The notes under the pieces were generated by a model. It had not been told where the DNA came from and did not search any database. It saw only the letters and a list, made by a program, of their open reading frames with translations. A stretch of 64,000 bases of DNA from Aquamicrobium sp. (GTDB lineage: Bacteria; Pseudomonadota; Alphaproteobacteria; Rhizobiales; Rhizobiaceae). Shown here piece by piece: positions 1 through 8,413 of the stretch. The DNA lies in NCBI RefSeq assembly GCF_023954335.1, contig NZ_JAMLIE010000001.1, positions 1,736,001 to 1,800,000 of the forward strand, given 5' to 3'. The stretch's first letter is position 1, and every line of letters begins with the position of its first letter. Made by a program: the position numbers and the translations under genes.

Positions 1-1665
1 GCCTTCCGCGTCGGCAACCCGCTGCCCGTGGACGTGGCGATGGGCACGCTGCTGATCCTCGTGCTGCTTGAGGCCACGCGCCGCTCGATGGGCTGGCCGC
101 TGCCGGTCATTGCCGTGATCGTGATGCTCTACGCACTCTACGGTCGCTATGCCCCCGGCATGCTCGTCCATCCCGGCGCGTCGTGGCCCTCGGTCGTCAA
201 TCATCTCTACCTCACAAGCCAGGGCATCTACGGCCTGCCCGTGGGTGTGGTGGCGACCTATGTCTTCCACTTCGTGCTGTTCGGCGTGCTGGCCACCCGC
301 ATGGGGCTGGGCCAGCTCTTCATCGATATGGCGACCGCGCTGGCGGGCCGCTATTCCGGCGGGCCGGCCAAGGTGGCGGTGGTGTCGTCGGCGCTGATGG
401 GCACCATCACCGGCTCCTCGATCGCCAACGCGGTGACGACCGGCGCGCTGACGATCCCGGCGATGATCCGCATCGGCTACAAGCGCCATTTCGCGGCGGC
501 CGTCGAGGCGGCGGCCTCCACCGGCGGCCAGATCACCCCGCCGATCATGGGCGCGGCCGCGTTCCTGATGATCGAGTTCCTTGGCATCCCCTACACCCAC
601 ATCATGATCGCGGCGCTCGTGCCGGCCTTCATGCATTTCTTCGGCGTGCTGATGCAGGTCCATTTCGAGGCCAAGCGCCGCGGCCTGCGCGGCCTGACGA
701 AGGAGGAGATGCCGCAGATATGGAAGGTGCTCAGGCGCGACTGGCCGACGCTGTTCCCGCTCTTCGTGCTGATCGGCATCCTGATGAACGGCTATACGCC
801 CTATCTGGCCGCGTTCTGGGGCATCACGCTCTGCATCCTCGTCGGGCTGCTCAACCCGCGCAACCGGCTGAGCGTCCGGGACGTGCTGGAGGGCTTCGTC
901 ACCGGCGCCAAATACGCGCTCGCCGTCGGGGCGGCGGCGGCCACGGTCGGCATCATCATCGGCGTCGTCACGCTGACCGGCGTCTCGTTCAAGGTCGCCT
1001 ACATGGTCACCTCGACCGCGTCGGGCTGGGCGACGGCGATGGAGCCCTATATCCCGTTCGGCCTGATGAGCGTTGCCGGGCTGACGCTGCTGATGACGCT
1101 GCTTCTAACCGCCGTGGTCTGCATCGTCATGGGGACCGGCGTGCCGACCACCGCCAACTACCTGATCATGGTGGCGGTGACCGCGCCGATCCTGGCGCTG
1201 CTCGGCGTCGAGCCGATCGTCGCCCATTTCTTCGTCTTCTATTACGGCATCCTCGCCGACATCACGCCGCCGGTGGCGCTGTGCGCCTACGCAACGGCCG
1301 GCATCGCCAATTCCAATCCGTTCTCGACCGGCAACACCGCCTTCCGTCTGTCGATGGGCAAGGCGCTGGTGCCGTTCGTGTTCGTGTTCTCGCCGTCGAT
1401 GCTTATCATGGTGCAGAACTTCTCGCTGAGCGAGTTCCTGCTGTCGACCTATGGCTGCGTGCTCGGCATCACCGCGCTGTCGGCCGCCTTCTCCGACTAC
1501 CTCGCCGACCGGCTGTGGTGGTGGGAAAGGATGCTGCTCGCCTTCGCGGCGATCCTGCTGGTCGCGCCCGAACTGACGACCACCATCGTCGGCACGCTGA
1601 TCTTCCTGCCGGTCGCGCTGAGGCCGCTGCTCCGGAAGCGTGACGCCGTGGCAGAGCCGGCCTGA
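1..1665 (+). CDS. TRAP transporter fused permease (4TM/12TM type), 5' end outside window
   Basis: Inner-membrane permease of a tripartite ATP-independent periplasmic (TRAP) transporter, in which the small and large membrane subunits are fused; such permeases import organic acids using an ion gradient and a periplasmic binding protein. The frame is open from base 1, so the N-terminus is missing; about 550 residues are visible. They are almost entirely hydrophobic segments, and the stretch around visible residues 128-190 (GTITGSSIANAVTTGA, then STGGQITPPIMGAAAF) is the conserved signature of the fused family. A second GTGVPTTANY and DITPPVALCAYA pair follows near residues 370-430, the internal duplication expected of DctM. 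The binding protein should lie upstream, outside the window. Substrate cannot be told from the permease alone. Confidence 0.9.
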   Translation, partial: AFRVGNPLPVDVAMGTLLILVLLEATRRSMGWPLPVIAVIVMLYALYGRYAPGMLVHPGASWPSVVNHLYLTSQGIYGLPVGVVATYVFHFVLFGVLATRMGLGQLFIDMATALAGRYSGGPAKVAVVSSALMGTITGSSIANAVTTGALTIPAMIRIGYKRHFAAAVEAAASTGGQITPPIMGAAAFLMIEFLGIPYTHIMIAALVPAFMHFFGVLMQVHFEAKRRGLRGLTKEEMPQIWKVLRRDWPTLFPLFVLIGILMNGYTPYLAAFWGITLCILVGLLNPRNRLSVRDVLEGFVTGAKYALAVGAAAATVGIIIGVVTLTGVSFKVAYMVTSTASGWATAMEPYIPFGLMSVAGLTLLMTLLLTAVVCIVMGTGVPTTANYLIMVAVTAPILALLGVEPIVAHFFVFYYGILADITPPVALCAYATAGIANSNPFSTGNTAFRLSMGKALVPFVFVFSPSMLIMVQNFSLSEFLLSTYGCVLGITALSAAFSDYLADRLWWWERMLLAFAAILLVAPELTTTIVGTLIFLPVALRPLLRKRDAVAEPA

Positions 1666-1685
1666 GACGTCGCTATTCTCGCGGA

Positions 1686-1991
1686 ATGCGCCAGTCCGGA
1701 TCGGCGTCCAGCATGTCGCCGATCGTGATGACGCTCCCGATCGTGCTGCCGCTGATCACCGCGGCGGGCTACGACAAGGTCTGGTTCGGCGTCTTCCCGA
1801 TCATCGTCGTCGAGATGGCCCAGATCACGCCGCCGGTGGGGATGAACATCTTCGTCATCCAGGCGCTGACGGGCGAGAAGCTGGGCACCGTGGTCAAGGC
1901 GGCCTTCTCCTTCTTCGTGCTGATAGTGTCCTTCACCTTCGTCCTCGCCGTCTTTCCCGAGATCGTCATGTTCCTGCCGTCGCTGCTGTGA
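1686..1991 (+). pseudogene. C-terminal remnant of a TRAP large permease (DctM)
   Basis: A 101-codon frame whose residues from about 7 onward (SPIVMTLPIVLPLI, then VVEMAQITPPVGMNIFVIQA) match the last quarter of ordinary DctM large permeases, which are about 430 residues long. Everything upstream of that part is missing. It starts 20 bases after the stop of the fused permease and no DctM N-terminal sequence precedes it. The simplest reading is a decayed leftover of a second TRAP system from which the body was deleted, with the fused permease gene now abutting it. It could still be translated as a short membrane peptide, but it lacks the substrate-translocating core. Confidence 0.7.
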
Positions 1992-2033
1992 GGCGCACGG
2001 CCTCGCCTCCCGGCGAAGCCATCGGTTTCGAAG

Positions 2034-2414
2034 TCAGCGGCCGCTCCCGCTCGTCGCGACACGATCCGGGTGCCTGGCGGCGAAATAGCCGGATGGCGGG
2101 AGCGGAATGGCGAACCACAACAGGGTCAGCACGCCCAGCAGGAGCAGCCAGAAGGGCAGGGGACGCGAGGGCTCGGGCTTGAAGCCGGCGAGGATCGCGA
2201 GCGCGTCACGCGCCCGCGATCGGGGAACCAGAATGGCGATGCCGCCCAGCGCGACCGTGTAGTGCCACGCGACGGAAGCCGTCTGGCGCGTTTGCGGATG
2301 CGCGAATATGCCCGCCGATTCCAGCATGGCGCAGGCCATCTGCGCCTCCATCTGGCCATAGGCATGGCCGACGGCCACGAGGTTGGCGCTCTCAGGCGAG
2401 TCGATAGGCGTCAT
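2034..2414 (-). CDS. DUF2007 domain protein with C-terminal membrane anchor
   Basis: A 126-residue protein. Residues about 10-75 look like the DUF2007 'putative signal transducing protein' fold: an opening beta strand (NLVAVGHAYGQMEAQMA), a helix with LESAGIFA, and a closing strand ILVPRSRARDALAIL. DUF2007 proteins are small and uncharacterised, and are thought to resemble PII-like ferredoxin folds. Residues about 84-105 (LPFWLLLLGVLTLLWFAIPL) form one transmembrane helix, so the domain probably sits on the cytoplasmic membrane. It ends just beyond the TRAP remnant and is transcribed away from it, with the DUF4139 gene immediately upstream on the same strand. No function is known. Confidence 0.6.
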   Translation of the reverse strand: MTPIDSPESANLVAVGHAYGQMEAQMACAMLESAGIFAHPQTRQTASVAWHYTVALGGIAILVPRSRARDALAILAGFKPEPSRPLPFWLLLLGVLTLLWFAIPLPPSGYFAARHPDRVATSGSGR

Positions 2415-2435
2415 GGTCCCGTGCAGGCATGGTTT

Positions 2436-4448
2436 CTACAGTTCGCGCACGAACGCCGCGAAATCCGCGCGCAGCTCCGACAGCCTTTGCTCCGCCTGCC
2501 GGCGGCGCTCGCCCAGCTCGGCGATACGGTTCTCCTCGTCCTCCAGCATGGAGACGTAGCGCTGGCCGAGCCCGCTGTCGCCCGGCACGGCGGCGAGGTT
2601 CTCGCGGATGCGGGCCTGATTTTCCGACGCCTGTTCCACCTCACGCCCGATCTCGGCGACCTGCGTTTCCGCGCGCGCGATCTCGCGCCGGCGCTCAGCG
2701 AGGTCGGTCAGCTTCCCGGCGGTCTGCTGATCGTCGATCTGGCCAGACCAGAAGACGAGCGTGTCCGTGTCGGCCTCGACCAGCCCGATGCTCTCCGTCT
2801 CGGTCCGCTCGAAGGTCGCGGCGATCCTCGCCGTCCCGCCCGCCTCCAGCTCGGCGCGCAGCCGGTGATGGGTCGGCGTCTCCTCGTCCAGCGCCGGGGA
2901 GGAGAAGCGCCAGCCCGGCCTGCGCGGGTGCTCGATCATGATGGTGCGCGGCGCGTCCTCCGCGCCGTGGATGGTATAGGTCGTGGTGGCGCGGGTGATG
3001 CTCGTCGCCCTCAGCACGCCTTCGGCGAGGCTGGCGCGGTAGAGGATCTCGTCGCGTCCCGCCTCTGTCGTCACCTCGACCTTGCGGTCGGCGGCGAAGC
3101 TCACCATCCGGCTTTCGTCCGGGGGCAGGCCCTGCAACTGGGCGTCGCCCGCATAGCCTTCCCCGTCCGGCGCATAGACGGTGACGATGCCGGCCGGCAG
3201 GCTGGCGCCCGTGGTGTTCTCGATCCTGATCGCCGAGATCGGGTGGACGTCGCCGCGCTCGGGCTGGAACAGCGAGATGCGCTCCGCGGTCAGCGTGGCG
3301 TCGATGAAGGGTACGGAGAGGGTGCGTCCGGCCGGCAGGTCGACGGGGGCGGGCAGGCGATAGACGGCGGCCGCCTCGCCCTCGGCCGCGACGGCCTGCG
3401 CGGCTGGAGCCGATGGCGACACGGGCGCCGGCGCCGCCTGCGGCGCGGCGACCATCTTGCGCCCGAGAGAGGCGGCCTGGTCCGAGAAGAGCTCGACCTC
3501 CTCGGCCGCGACCCCCCTGAAGCGGTCGGGTCGGGGCGGTTCTGCGGTCTGCGCCATCACGGGGATTTCCGGCCGCTCGTGCCAGTAACGCTGGTGAAGA
3601 CGCTGCGCGAGCGTGACCGGCGCGCCGGAGGAAAGGGTGACGGCGACGCCGCCCCAGTCCTCGCCGGTCGCGTTCTCGATCACCGCCCAGGCCTGGAGCC
3701 GGGCCTCCTCCGCGGAGCCCAGCATCAGGCGGTAGGCCGTCTTCCAGACCGGCGCGGGCACGACATAGTCGAGGAACACGTCGCGTTGCCCGTCGCCCTC
3801 CAGCGCGATCGCGACGGTGCGCGTGCCGTCCGTGCGGCCGCGGCCGCTGACGGCGGCCGCCTCGCGCAGGCTGTCGCGCATCGCCGGGTCGAGAATGTCG
3901 AGCTCGGTGTCGGCCCGCAGCCGCAGCACCGCGATCCGGCCCTCCGCGGTCATGACCGACAATAGCGGCTCGCGCGCGGCGTCGGCGCCTTCGCCCGGCT
4001 GTGCCGTTTCCACGCCGAGCACCGTGCCTTCGACGGTGCGGCCGCCGGAGGAGGCGCGCACGGCGATGCCCTGCAGCGCGGCGAGCAGGCGCGGCAGCGC
4101 ATTCATGTCGTCCGGCGAGAAGGGCAGGCGGCGGAAGGTCTCCTCGACCGGCGACAGCCCGTCCAGCGACATCGAGGCGACGCCGCCGGCGGGGTCGCGC
4201 ACGATGAGGCTCTTGAGGATGTCGTCCACCTGATCGAGCGGGACATCGAAGCCGAACCCGGCCGCGCCGTCGACCCGCACGCTGCGGCGGATCTCGGCGA
4301 GCCCGCCCGACGACAGCGTGACGGCCTCGATCCGTTGCCGCGCATCGTCCTGCGCCAGCGCCAGTCCGACCGGCAGCGCGATCACCGCGCAGGCGCCGAT
4401 CAGCACCTTGCTCAAACCGGCAAGAACGCCCGCTTCGCCTGTCCTCAT
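2436..4448 (-). CDS. Exported DUF4139 domain protein
   Basis: A 670-residue protein with an N-terminal signal peptide (hydrophobic core about residues 14-32, cleavage near LALA-QDD). The central part (about 160-480) carries DUF4139 features: VPAPVWKTAYRLML followed by WAVIENATGEDWGGVAVTLSSG, a motif shared with MuiA-type proteins. The C-terminal 110 residues are charged and coiled-coil-like (LAERRREIARAETQVAEIGREVEQ). The start is supported by a GGGAGG ribosome site six bases upstream. The family is periplasmic or outer-membrane associated in Proteobacteria, and no biochemical role is established. The gene follows the DUF2007 gene in the same direction with a 21-base gap, so the two may be co-transcribed. 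Confidence 0.75.
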   Translation of the reverse strand: MRTGEAGVLAGLSKVLIGACAVIALPVGLALAQDDARQRIEAVTLSSGGLAEIRRSVRVDGAAGFGFDVPLDQVDDILKSLIVRDPAGGVASMSLDGLSPVEETFRRLPFSPDDMNALPRLLAALQGIAVRASSGGRTVEGTVLGVETAQPGEGADAAREPLLSVMTAEGRIAVLRLRADTELDILDPAMRDSLREAAAVSGRGRTDGTRTVAIALEGDGQRDVFLDYVVPAPVWKTAYRLMLGSAEEARLQAWAVIENATGEDWGGVAVTLSSGAPVTLAQRLHQRYWHERPEIPVMAQTAEPPRPDRFRGVAAEEVELFSDQAASLGRKMVAAPQAAPAPVSPSAPAAQAVAAEGEAAAVYRLPAPVDLPAGRTLSVPFIDATLTAERISLFQPERGDVHPISAIRIENTTGASLPAGIVTVYAPDGEGYAGDAQLQGLPPDESRMVSFAADRKVEVTTEAGRDEILYRASLAEGVLRATSITRATTTYTIHGAEDAPRTIMIEHPRRPGWRFSSPALDEETPTHHRLRAELEAGGTARIAATFERTETESIGLVEADTDTLVFWSGQIDDQQTAGKLTDLAERRREIARAETQVAEIGREVEQASENQARIRENLAAVPGDSGLGQRYVSMLEDEENRIAELGERRRQAEQRLSELRADFAAFVREL

Positions 4449-4500
4449 CGATGGCCTCCCTTGGCTCGCATCCGTCGTTCAGCCGCGCCCGTGGCCGGCT

Positions 4501-5142
4501 CTACTCTCCCGCCCTCAGGCAGCACCCGCCATGGACGGTCCCGTCCGGCGTGACCACGATCCCCTCATAGGGAAACCCGATGTCGCTCATCCCGTCGGAG
4601 CAGAAGCGCTGGTTGCGCCACGCGGCCAGATGGCCGACGCCGTCCCCGCCCTCCAGCCGGATGGCGTAGCGTCCGGTCAGGCCGGCGGCGCGCGTCATCG
4701 GGCCGGCCTGCCAGGTCTTTGCCTCGTCCGTCGGCGTCTCGAACCGCGCCTCGCCGCCCGTCACGCTCACGCTCCAGAACGGCTCCGTGCCGGTGCAGCG
4801 CAGCGGAAACGTCTCGTCGCCGGTGGGCGGCGCATCGTCGACGGGCGTGAGATAACGGGCATTGACCCAGCTGAGGCCGTCGCCGCCGACCACCTGCCAC
4901 CAGACCGCCCCGTTCGCCTCCATCCGCGTGCCGGCGACCGCCACGCCGCTCGCATCCGGCTCCAGCGTGCCGGTGATCTGCGCCGTCGGGTCGGGCTGCG
5001 CGCGGATGTTGAGGACGTCGCCGGCCGCCACGCCGGTCACGCGGTAGAGCCGCGCCGGCTCGGGCGTCTGCTCCTCTGTTGCCAGCGCCGGCAGGGAAAG
5101 CAACGTCACCATCGCGACGAGCGCGGCGATCCTGAGGCGCAT
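4501..5142 (-). CDS. Exported SH3-type protein
   Basis: A 213-residue protein. The ATG at 5142 is chosen over in-frame upstream codons because an AAGGAGA ribosome site lies six bases before it and a signal peptide follows at once (MRLRIAALVAMVTLLSLPALA). After cleavage, residues about 30-95 form a bacterial SH3-like domain (VLNIRAQPDPTAQITGTL, then GLSWVNARYLTPV), a fold usually used to bind peptidoglycan or cell-surface ligands. The C-terminal half has LRCTGTEPFWSVSV and CSDGMSDIGFPYEG, typical of COG3650-like exported proteins. It is probably periplasmic. It lies just upstream of the DUF4139 gene on the same strand, with about 50 bases between them. Confidence 0.7.
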   Translation of the reverse strand: MRLRIAALVAMVTLLSLPALATEEQTPEPARLYRVTGVAAGDVLNIRAQPDPTAQITGTLEPDASGVAVAGTRMEANGAVWWQVVGGDGLSWVNARYLTPVDDAPPTGDETFPLRCTGTEPFWSVSVTGGEARFETPTDEAKTWQAGPMTRAAGLTGRYAIRLEGGDGVGHLAAWRNQRFCSDGMSDIGFPYEGIVVTPDGTVHGGCCLRAGE

Positions 5143-5257
5143 GACGGTTCTCCTTGCTGCGGCCGTTCTGCGGAGGGTAGCTCGCCTGTCTGTCGCGCAA
5201 CAGCGGCAAATGGATGGCAAGGAGATATTTCAGATCGGCCCGTCGCGGGCGCGGGCT

Positions 5258-5737
5258 TCAGCCGCGCCGGGCGGCCTCGATCGCGGCGACGTCGATCTTC
5301 TTCATGTCCATCATCGCCTCGAAGGCGCGTTTCGCTTCGGCGCCGCCGGCGGCCATCGCCTCGGTCAGGACGCGCGGCGTGATCTGCCACGAGATGCCCC
5401 ATCTGTCCCTGCACCAGCCGCACACGCTTTCCTCGCCGCCATTGCCGACGATGGCGTTCCAGTACCGGTCTGTCTCTTCCTGGTCGTCCGTGGCGACCTG
5501 GAACGAGAAGGCTTCGCTGTGCTTGAACGCCGGCCCGCCATTGAGACCGATGCAGGGGATGCCGAGGACGGTGAAATCGACCGTCAGGACATCGCCCGCC
5601 TTGCCGGACGGATAGTCGCTGGGGGCATGGTGGACGGCGTTCACCGCGCTGTCGGGAAAGGTCTCGGCGTAGAAGCGGGCAGCGGCCTCGGCGTCCTTGT
5701 CGTACCAGATGCAGACGGTGTTCTTTGCAATGGTCAT
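5258..5737 (-). CDS. VOC family protein, PhnB-like
   Basis: A 159-residue protein of the vicinal oxygen chelate superfamily, PhnB-like ('3-demethylubiquinone-9 3-methyltransferase domain') branch. Visible marks are VCIWYDKDAEAAARFYAETFPDS at the start, GGPAFKHSEAFSFQVATDD in the middle and RWGISWQITPRVL near the end, the usual layout of the two beta-alpha-beta-beta-beta units. The closing segment (AFEAMMDMKKIDVAAIEAA) is the typical C-terminal helix of this branch. The enzymatic role is unknown for the family. The start has AAGGAC six bases upstream. It lies 23 bases downstream of another VOC gene on the same strand, so the pair probably forms an operon controlled with the divergent marR gene. 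Confidence 0.8.
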   Translation of the reverse strand: MTIAKNTVCIWYDKDAEAAARFYAETFPDSAVNAVHHAPSDYPSGKAGDVLTVDFTVLGIPCIGLNGGPAFKHSEAFSFQVATDDQEETDRYWNAIVGNGGEESVCGWCRDRWGISWQITPRVLTEAMAAGGAEAKRAFEAMMDMKKIDVAAIEAARRG

Positions 5738-5760
5738 CGCTTGTCCTTTCGCCTTTGGGG

Positions 5761-6147
5761 TCAGTCCGGATCCGGCATCTTGTTGAGGTGCAGGATGTTG
5801 CCGTCCGGGTCTTTGAACCAGACGAGCTTCATGCCGTCGGCATGATGGATGTTGTCGCGGAACGCGCCGATTTCGGGATAGTGCTCGAAGACGACGCCTT
5901 TGGCGGCGAGGTCGGCGACGATCGCCTCGATATCGCCCTCGACGTCCCAGACCGCGGCGTTGGCGCGGTTGGTGCCGGCCGCGTCCGAGCGGTAGACGAC
6001 GAGCCGCGTGGCGCCGGTGCGGAACGCCATCACCCCGTCCATCTCCTCTTCGACGAGTTCGAGGCCGAGCACCTGCGAATAGAAGCGCCGCGCACGCGCG
6101 ATGTCGGAAACCGCGACGATGGCCGAGGAATTCCAGTCCCTGAGCAT
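5761..6147 (-). CDS. VOC family (glyoxalase-like) protein
   Basis: A 128-residue single-domain VOC protein. SSAIVAVSDIARARRFYSQVLGLEL is the family's first strand-helix unit, and GMKLVWFKDPDGNILHL is the C-terminal metal-site strand, with the usual DPDGN turn and a Glu/His-type ligand position. This fold is used by glyoxalases, dioxygenases and resistance proteins, and the sequence gives no substrate. It is the first gene of a two-gene unit with the PhnB-like gene and diverges from the MarR gene; its start has a strong GAGGAGGAGG ribosome site. The 16-bp palindrome between the two starts suggests direct control by MarR. Confidence 0.8.
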   Translation of the reverse strand: MLRDWNSSAIVAVSDIARARRFYSQVLGLELVEEEMDGVMAFRTGATRLVVYRSDAAGTNRANAAVWDVEGDIEAIVADLAAKGVVFEHYPEIGAFRDNIHHADGMKLVWFKDPDGNILHLNKMPDPD

Positions 6148-6178
6148 GGCCTCCTCCTCTATAGCCAGCTTGACGATA

Positions 6179-6194
6179 ATGTTGATATCAACAT
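6179..6194. promoter_or_regulatory. Perfect 16-bp palindrome, probable MarR operator
   Basis: ATGTTGATATCAACAT is an exact palindrome. It lies 32 bases before the VOC start and 10 bases before the marR start, in the only AT-rich stretch of this divergent gap. MarR proteins bind palindromes of this size and commonly repress both their own gene and a divergent neighbour. The link to the adjacent MarR is an inference from position. Confidence 0.65.
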
Positions 6195-6203
6195 AATTAA
6201 CCG

Positions 6204-6689
6204 ATGTCCAGCCGAACGCCGAATCACGAAATCGTACCGCTCGAAACGACGCATTACGTGCGCGACCATTGCCTGTGCCTCTACGCGCAGCGCGCCGCGC
6301 GGATGCTCGCGCGCCGCTTCGACGAGGCGCTGCGGCCGCTGGGCCTCACGAGCGGCCAGTTCTCGCTTCTGATGTCGCTGAACCGCCCGCTGCCGCCGAC
6401 GCTCGGCTCGGTGGCCGCGCTTCTGGCCATGGATCGCACGACGCTGACCGCGAACCTCAAGCCGCTGGAGCGCGACGGGCTGATCGAGCTGCGGCCCGAC
6501 GAGAAGGACCGGCGCGCCCGCCGCCTCGTGTTGACCGAGAGGGGGCGCGGCCTCCTGTTCCGCGCCGTTCCGGTCTGGACGGCGACGCATCGCGATATCG
6601 AGGCCATGCTGGCCGCCGGCGGCGCCGACCGCCTGCGGGCGGACCTCAACGCGCTTCTGGGCCGCGACGACGGGAAGGATCGCTCTTAG
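6204..6689 (+). CDS. MarR family transcriptional regulator
   Basis: A 161-residue winged-helix regulator. Residues about 55-110 hold the recognition region and wing (GSVAALLAMDRTTLTANLKPLERDGLIEL, then DEKDRRARRLVLTERG), the MarR signature with its conserved Asp and Arg residues at the wing. The N-terminal part (DHCLCLYAQRAARMLARRFDEAL) and the C-terminal helices would form the dimer. It is probably a ligand-responsive repressor of itself and the divergent VOC genes through the palindrome just upstream. No good ribosome site precedes the ATG, and the operator ends only nine bases before it. Confidence 0.9.
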   Translation: MSSRTPNHEIVPLETTHYVRDHCLCLYAQRAARMLARRFDEALRPLGLTSGQFSLLMSLNRPLPPTLGSVAALLAMDRTTLTANLKPLERDGLIELRPDEKDRRARRLVLTERGRGLLFRAVPVWTATHRDIEAMLAAGGADRLRADLNALLGRDDGKDRS

Positions 6690-6710
6690 GACCCCTCCCG
6701 CCGCAGCCGC

Positions 6711-7472
6711 TCATTTCTTGATCCGCCAGCCGGTGCGGAAGATGGCCCATATCGCGACGAGGCATGCGGCCAGGAAGGCGCTGATCGCGACGAGGCTGAT
6801 GCCGACGGCGACGTCGGCCTGCCCGTAGAACGACCAGCGGAAGCCGCTGACGAGATAGAGCACCGGGTTGAAATGGCTGACCGCCTGCCAGAAGGGCGGC
6901 AGCATGTCGATCGAATAGAAGGCGCCGCCGAGGAAGACGAGCGGCATGACGATCAGCATGGGAATGAGCTGGAGCCGCTCGAAATTGTCGGCCCAGATGC
7001 CGATGATGAAGCCGAACAGCGAAAAGGTCACCGCCGTCAGCACCAGGAAGACGGCCATGACGAACGGATGCGCGATCTCGATGGGCACGAACAGCGCCGC
7101 CGTGGCGAGGATGAGCAGGCCGAGCGCCACCGCCTTGGTGGCGGCCGCGCCGACATAGCCGACGACCAGCTCCATGGCGGAGACCGGCGCCGACAAAAGC
7201 TCGTAGATCGTGCCGACGAATTTCGGGAAGTAGATGCCGAAGGAGCCGACGGCGATCGCCTGGGTGATCATGGTCATCATGATCAGGCCCGGCACGATGA
7301 AGGCGCCGTAGGACACGCCGCCGATGTCCTCCATGCGGCTGCCGATGGCGCCGCCGAAGACGACGAAATAGAGCGAGGTGGACAGGACCGGCGAGACGAT
7401 GCTCTGCCAGAAGGTGCGCCACCAGCGCGCCATCTCGAACCTGTAGATGGCGCGGATCGCGAGGAGATTCAT
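6711..7472 (-). CDS. ABC-2 type transporter permease
   Basis: A 253-residue integral membrane protein with six predicted helices. The start ATG at 7472 overlaps the stop of the ATPase gene by four bases (ATGA), so the two are translationally coupled; the longer upstream frame is a shadow of the ATPase. The N-terminal region (FEMARWWRTFWQSIVSPVLSTSLYFVVFG) and PLVFLGGAFYSIDMLPPFWQ are characteristic of the NodJ/YadH-type permeases that pair with DrrA/YadG-like ATPases. With its partner it forms an exporter whose substrate cannot be predicted. It converges with marR. Confidence 0.9.
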   Translation of the reverse strand: MNLLAIRAIYRFEMARWWRTFWQSIVSPVLSTSLYFVVFGGAIGSRMEDIGGVSYGAFIVPGLIMMTMITQAIAVGSFGIYFPKFVGTIYELLSAPVSAMELVVGYVGAAATKAVALGLLILATAALFVPIEIAHPFVMAVFLVLTAVTFSLFGFIIGIWADNFERLQLIPMLIVMPLVFLGGAFYSIDMLPPFWQAVSHFNPVLYLVSGFRWSFYGQADVAVGISLVAISAFLAACLVAIWAIFRTGWRIKK

Positions 7473-8413
7473 TGCGCGGCCTCCTTGCGGGCATCCCGCC
7501 GCACGAGGTTGACGAAGATCTCCTCGAGCGAGTTCTGGCGGGTGGAGATGTCGCGCATGGCGATGCCCTCGCTGCGCAGGTCGGAGAGCAGCGCGGAGAT
7601 GCCGGTGCGCTCCGCGTTGACGTCGTAGCTGTAGGCGAGCGTCGTTCCGTCCCCGCCGAGCGCGAGGCCGTAGCGCGACAGCGCCGCCGGCACGGCGTCG
7701 AGCTTCTCGCGCAGCTCGATGGTCAGCACCTTCTCGCCCATCTTTCGCATCAGCGCGTCCTTGGCCTCGACCAGCACCAGCTCGCCATGGTTGATGACGC
7801 CGACGCGGTCGGCGATCTCCTCCGCCTCCTCGATGTAGTGGGTGGTGAGGATGATGGTGACGCCGGAGCGGTTGAGCCGCCGGATCAGCTCCCACATCGA
7901 CTTGCGCAGCTCGACGTCGACGCCGGCGGTCGGCTCGTCGAGGAACAGGATGCGCGGCTCGTGCGCCAGCGCCTTGGCGATCATGACGCGCCGCTTCATG
8001 CCGCCCGACAGGTTGATGATCTTCTCCTTGCGCTTGTCGAGGAGGGAAAGGTCGGCAAGCACCTCCTCGACCTTGGCGTCGTCGCGCGGCTTGCCGAACA
8101 GGCCGCGCGAGAAGGAGACCGAGGCCCAGACGGTCTCGAAGGCATCGACATGCATCTCCTGCGGCACCAGCCCGATCAGGCTGCGCGCGGCGCGGTAGTC
8201 GCGCACGATGTCGTGCCCGCCGGCCGTGACGGAGCCGCCGCTGGCGTTGACGATGCCGCAGACGATGGAGATCAGCGTGGTCTTGCCGGCGCCGTTCGGC
8301 CCGAGAAGGGCGAGGATCTCGCCCTCCATGATGTCGAGGTCGACGCCCTTCAGCGCCTCGAAGCCGTTCTGGTAGGTCTTCGTCAGGTTCCTGACGGATA
8401 TGACTGGCTGCAT
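7469..8413 (-). CDS. ABC-2 type transporter ATP-binding protein
   Basis: A 314-residue ATPase of the YadG/DrrA class. Walker A is GPNGAGKTT near residue 38, the signature is LSGGMKRRV near 138, Walker B is RILFLDEPTAGVD near 156, and the H-loop is TTHYIEE near 192. The last 90 residues form the extra C-terminal domain usual for this class. The ATG at 8413 gives MQPVISVRNLTKTY, the expected first strand; in-frame codons further upstream add residues without homology. It is encoded directly before and coupled to the permease gene. The two halves would form a homodimeric exporter at the inner membrane. Confidence 0.9.
   Translation of the reverse strand: MQPVISVRNLTKTYQNGFEALKGVDLDIMEGEILALLGPNGAGKTTLISIVCGIVNASGGSVTAGGHDIVRDYRAARSLIGLVPQEMHVDAFETVWASVSFSRGLFGKPRDDAKVEEVLADLSLLDKRKEKIINLSGGMKRRVMIAKALAHEPRILFLDEPTAGVDVELRKSMWELIRRLNRSGVTIILTTHYIEEAEEIADRVGVINHGELVLVEAKDALMRKMGEKVLTIELREKLDAVPAALSRYGLALGGDGTTLAYSYDVNAERTGISALLSDLRSEGIAMRDISTRQNSLEEIFVNLVRRDARKEAAQ

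Noticed and set aside
2070..3965. A 631-codon open frame on the plus strand
   Set aside because: It lies wholly antisense to the DUF4139 gene, has the Arg/Gly/Ala-rich composition of a GC-rich shadow frame, and no domain can be seen.
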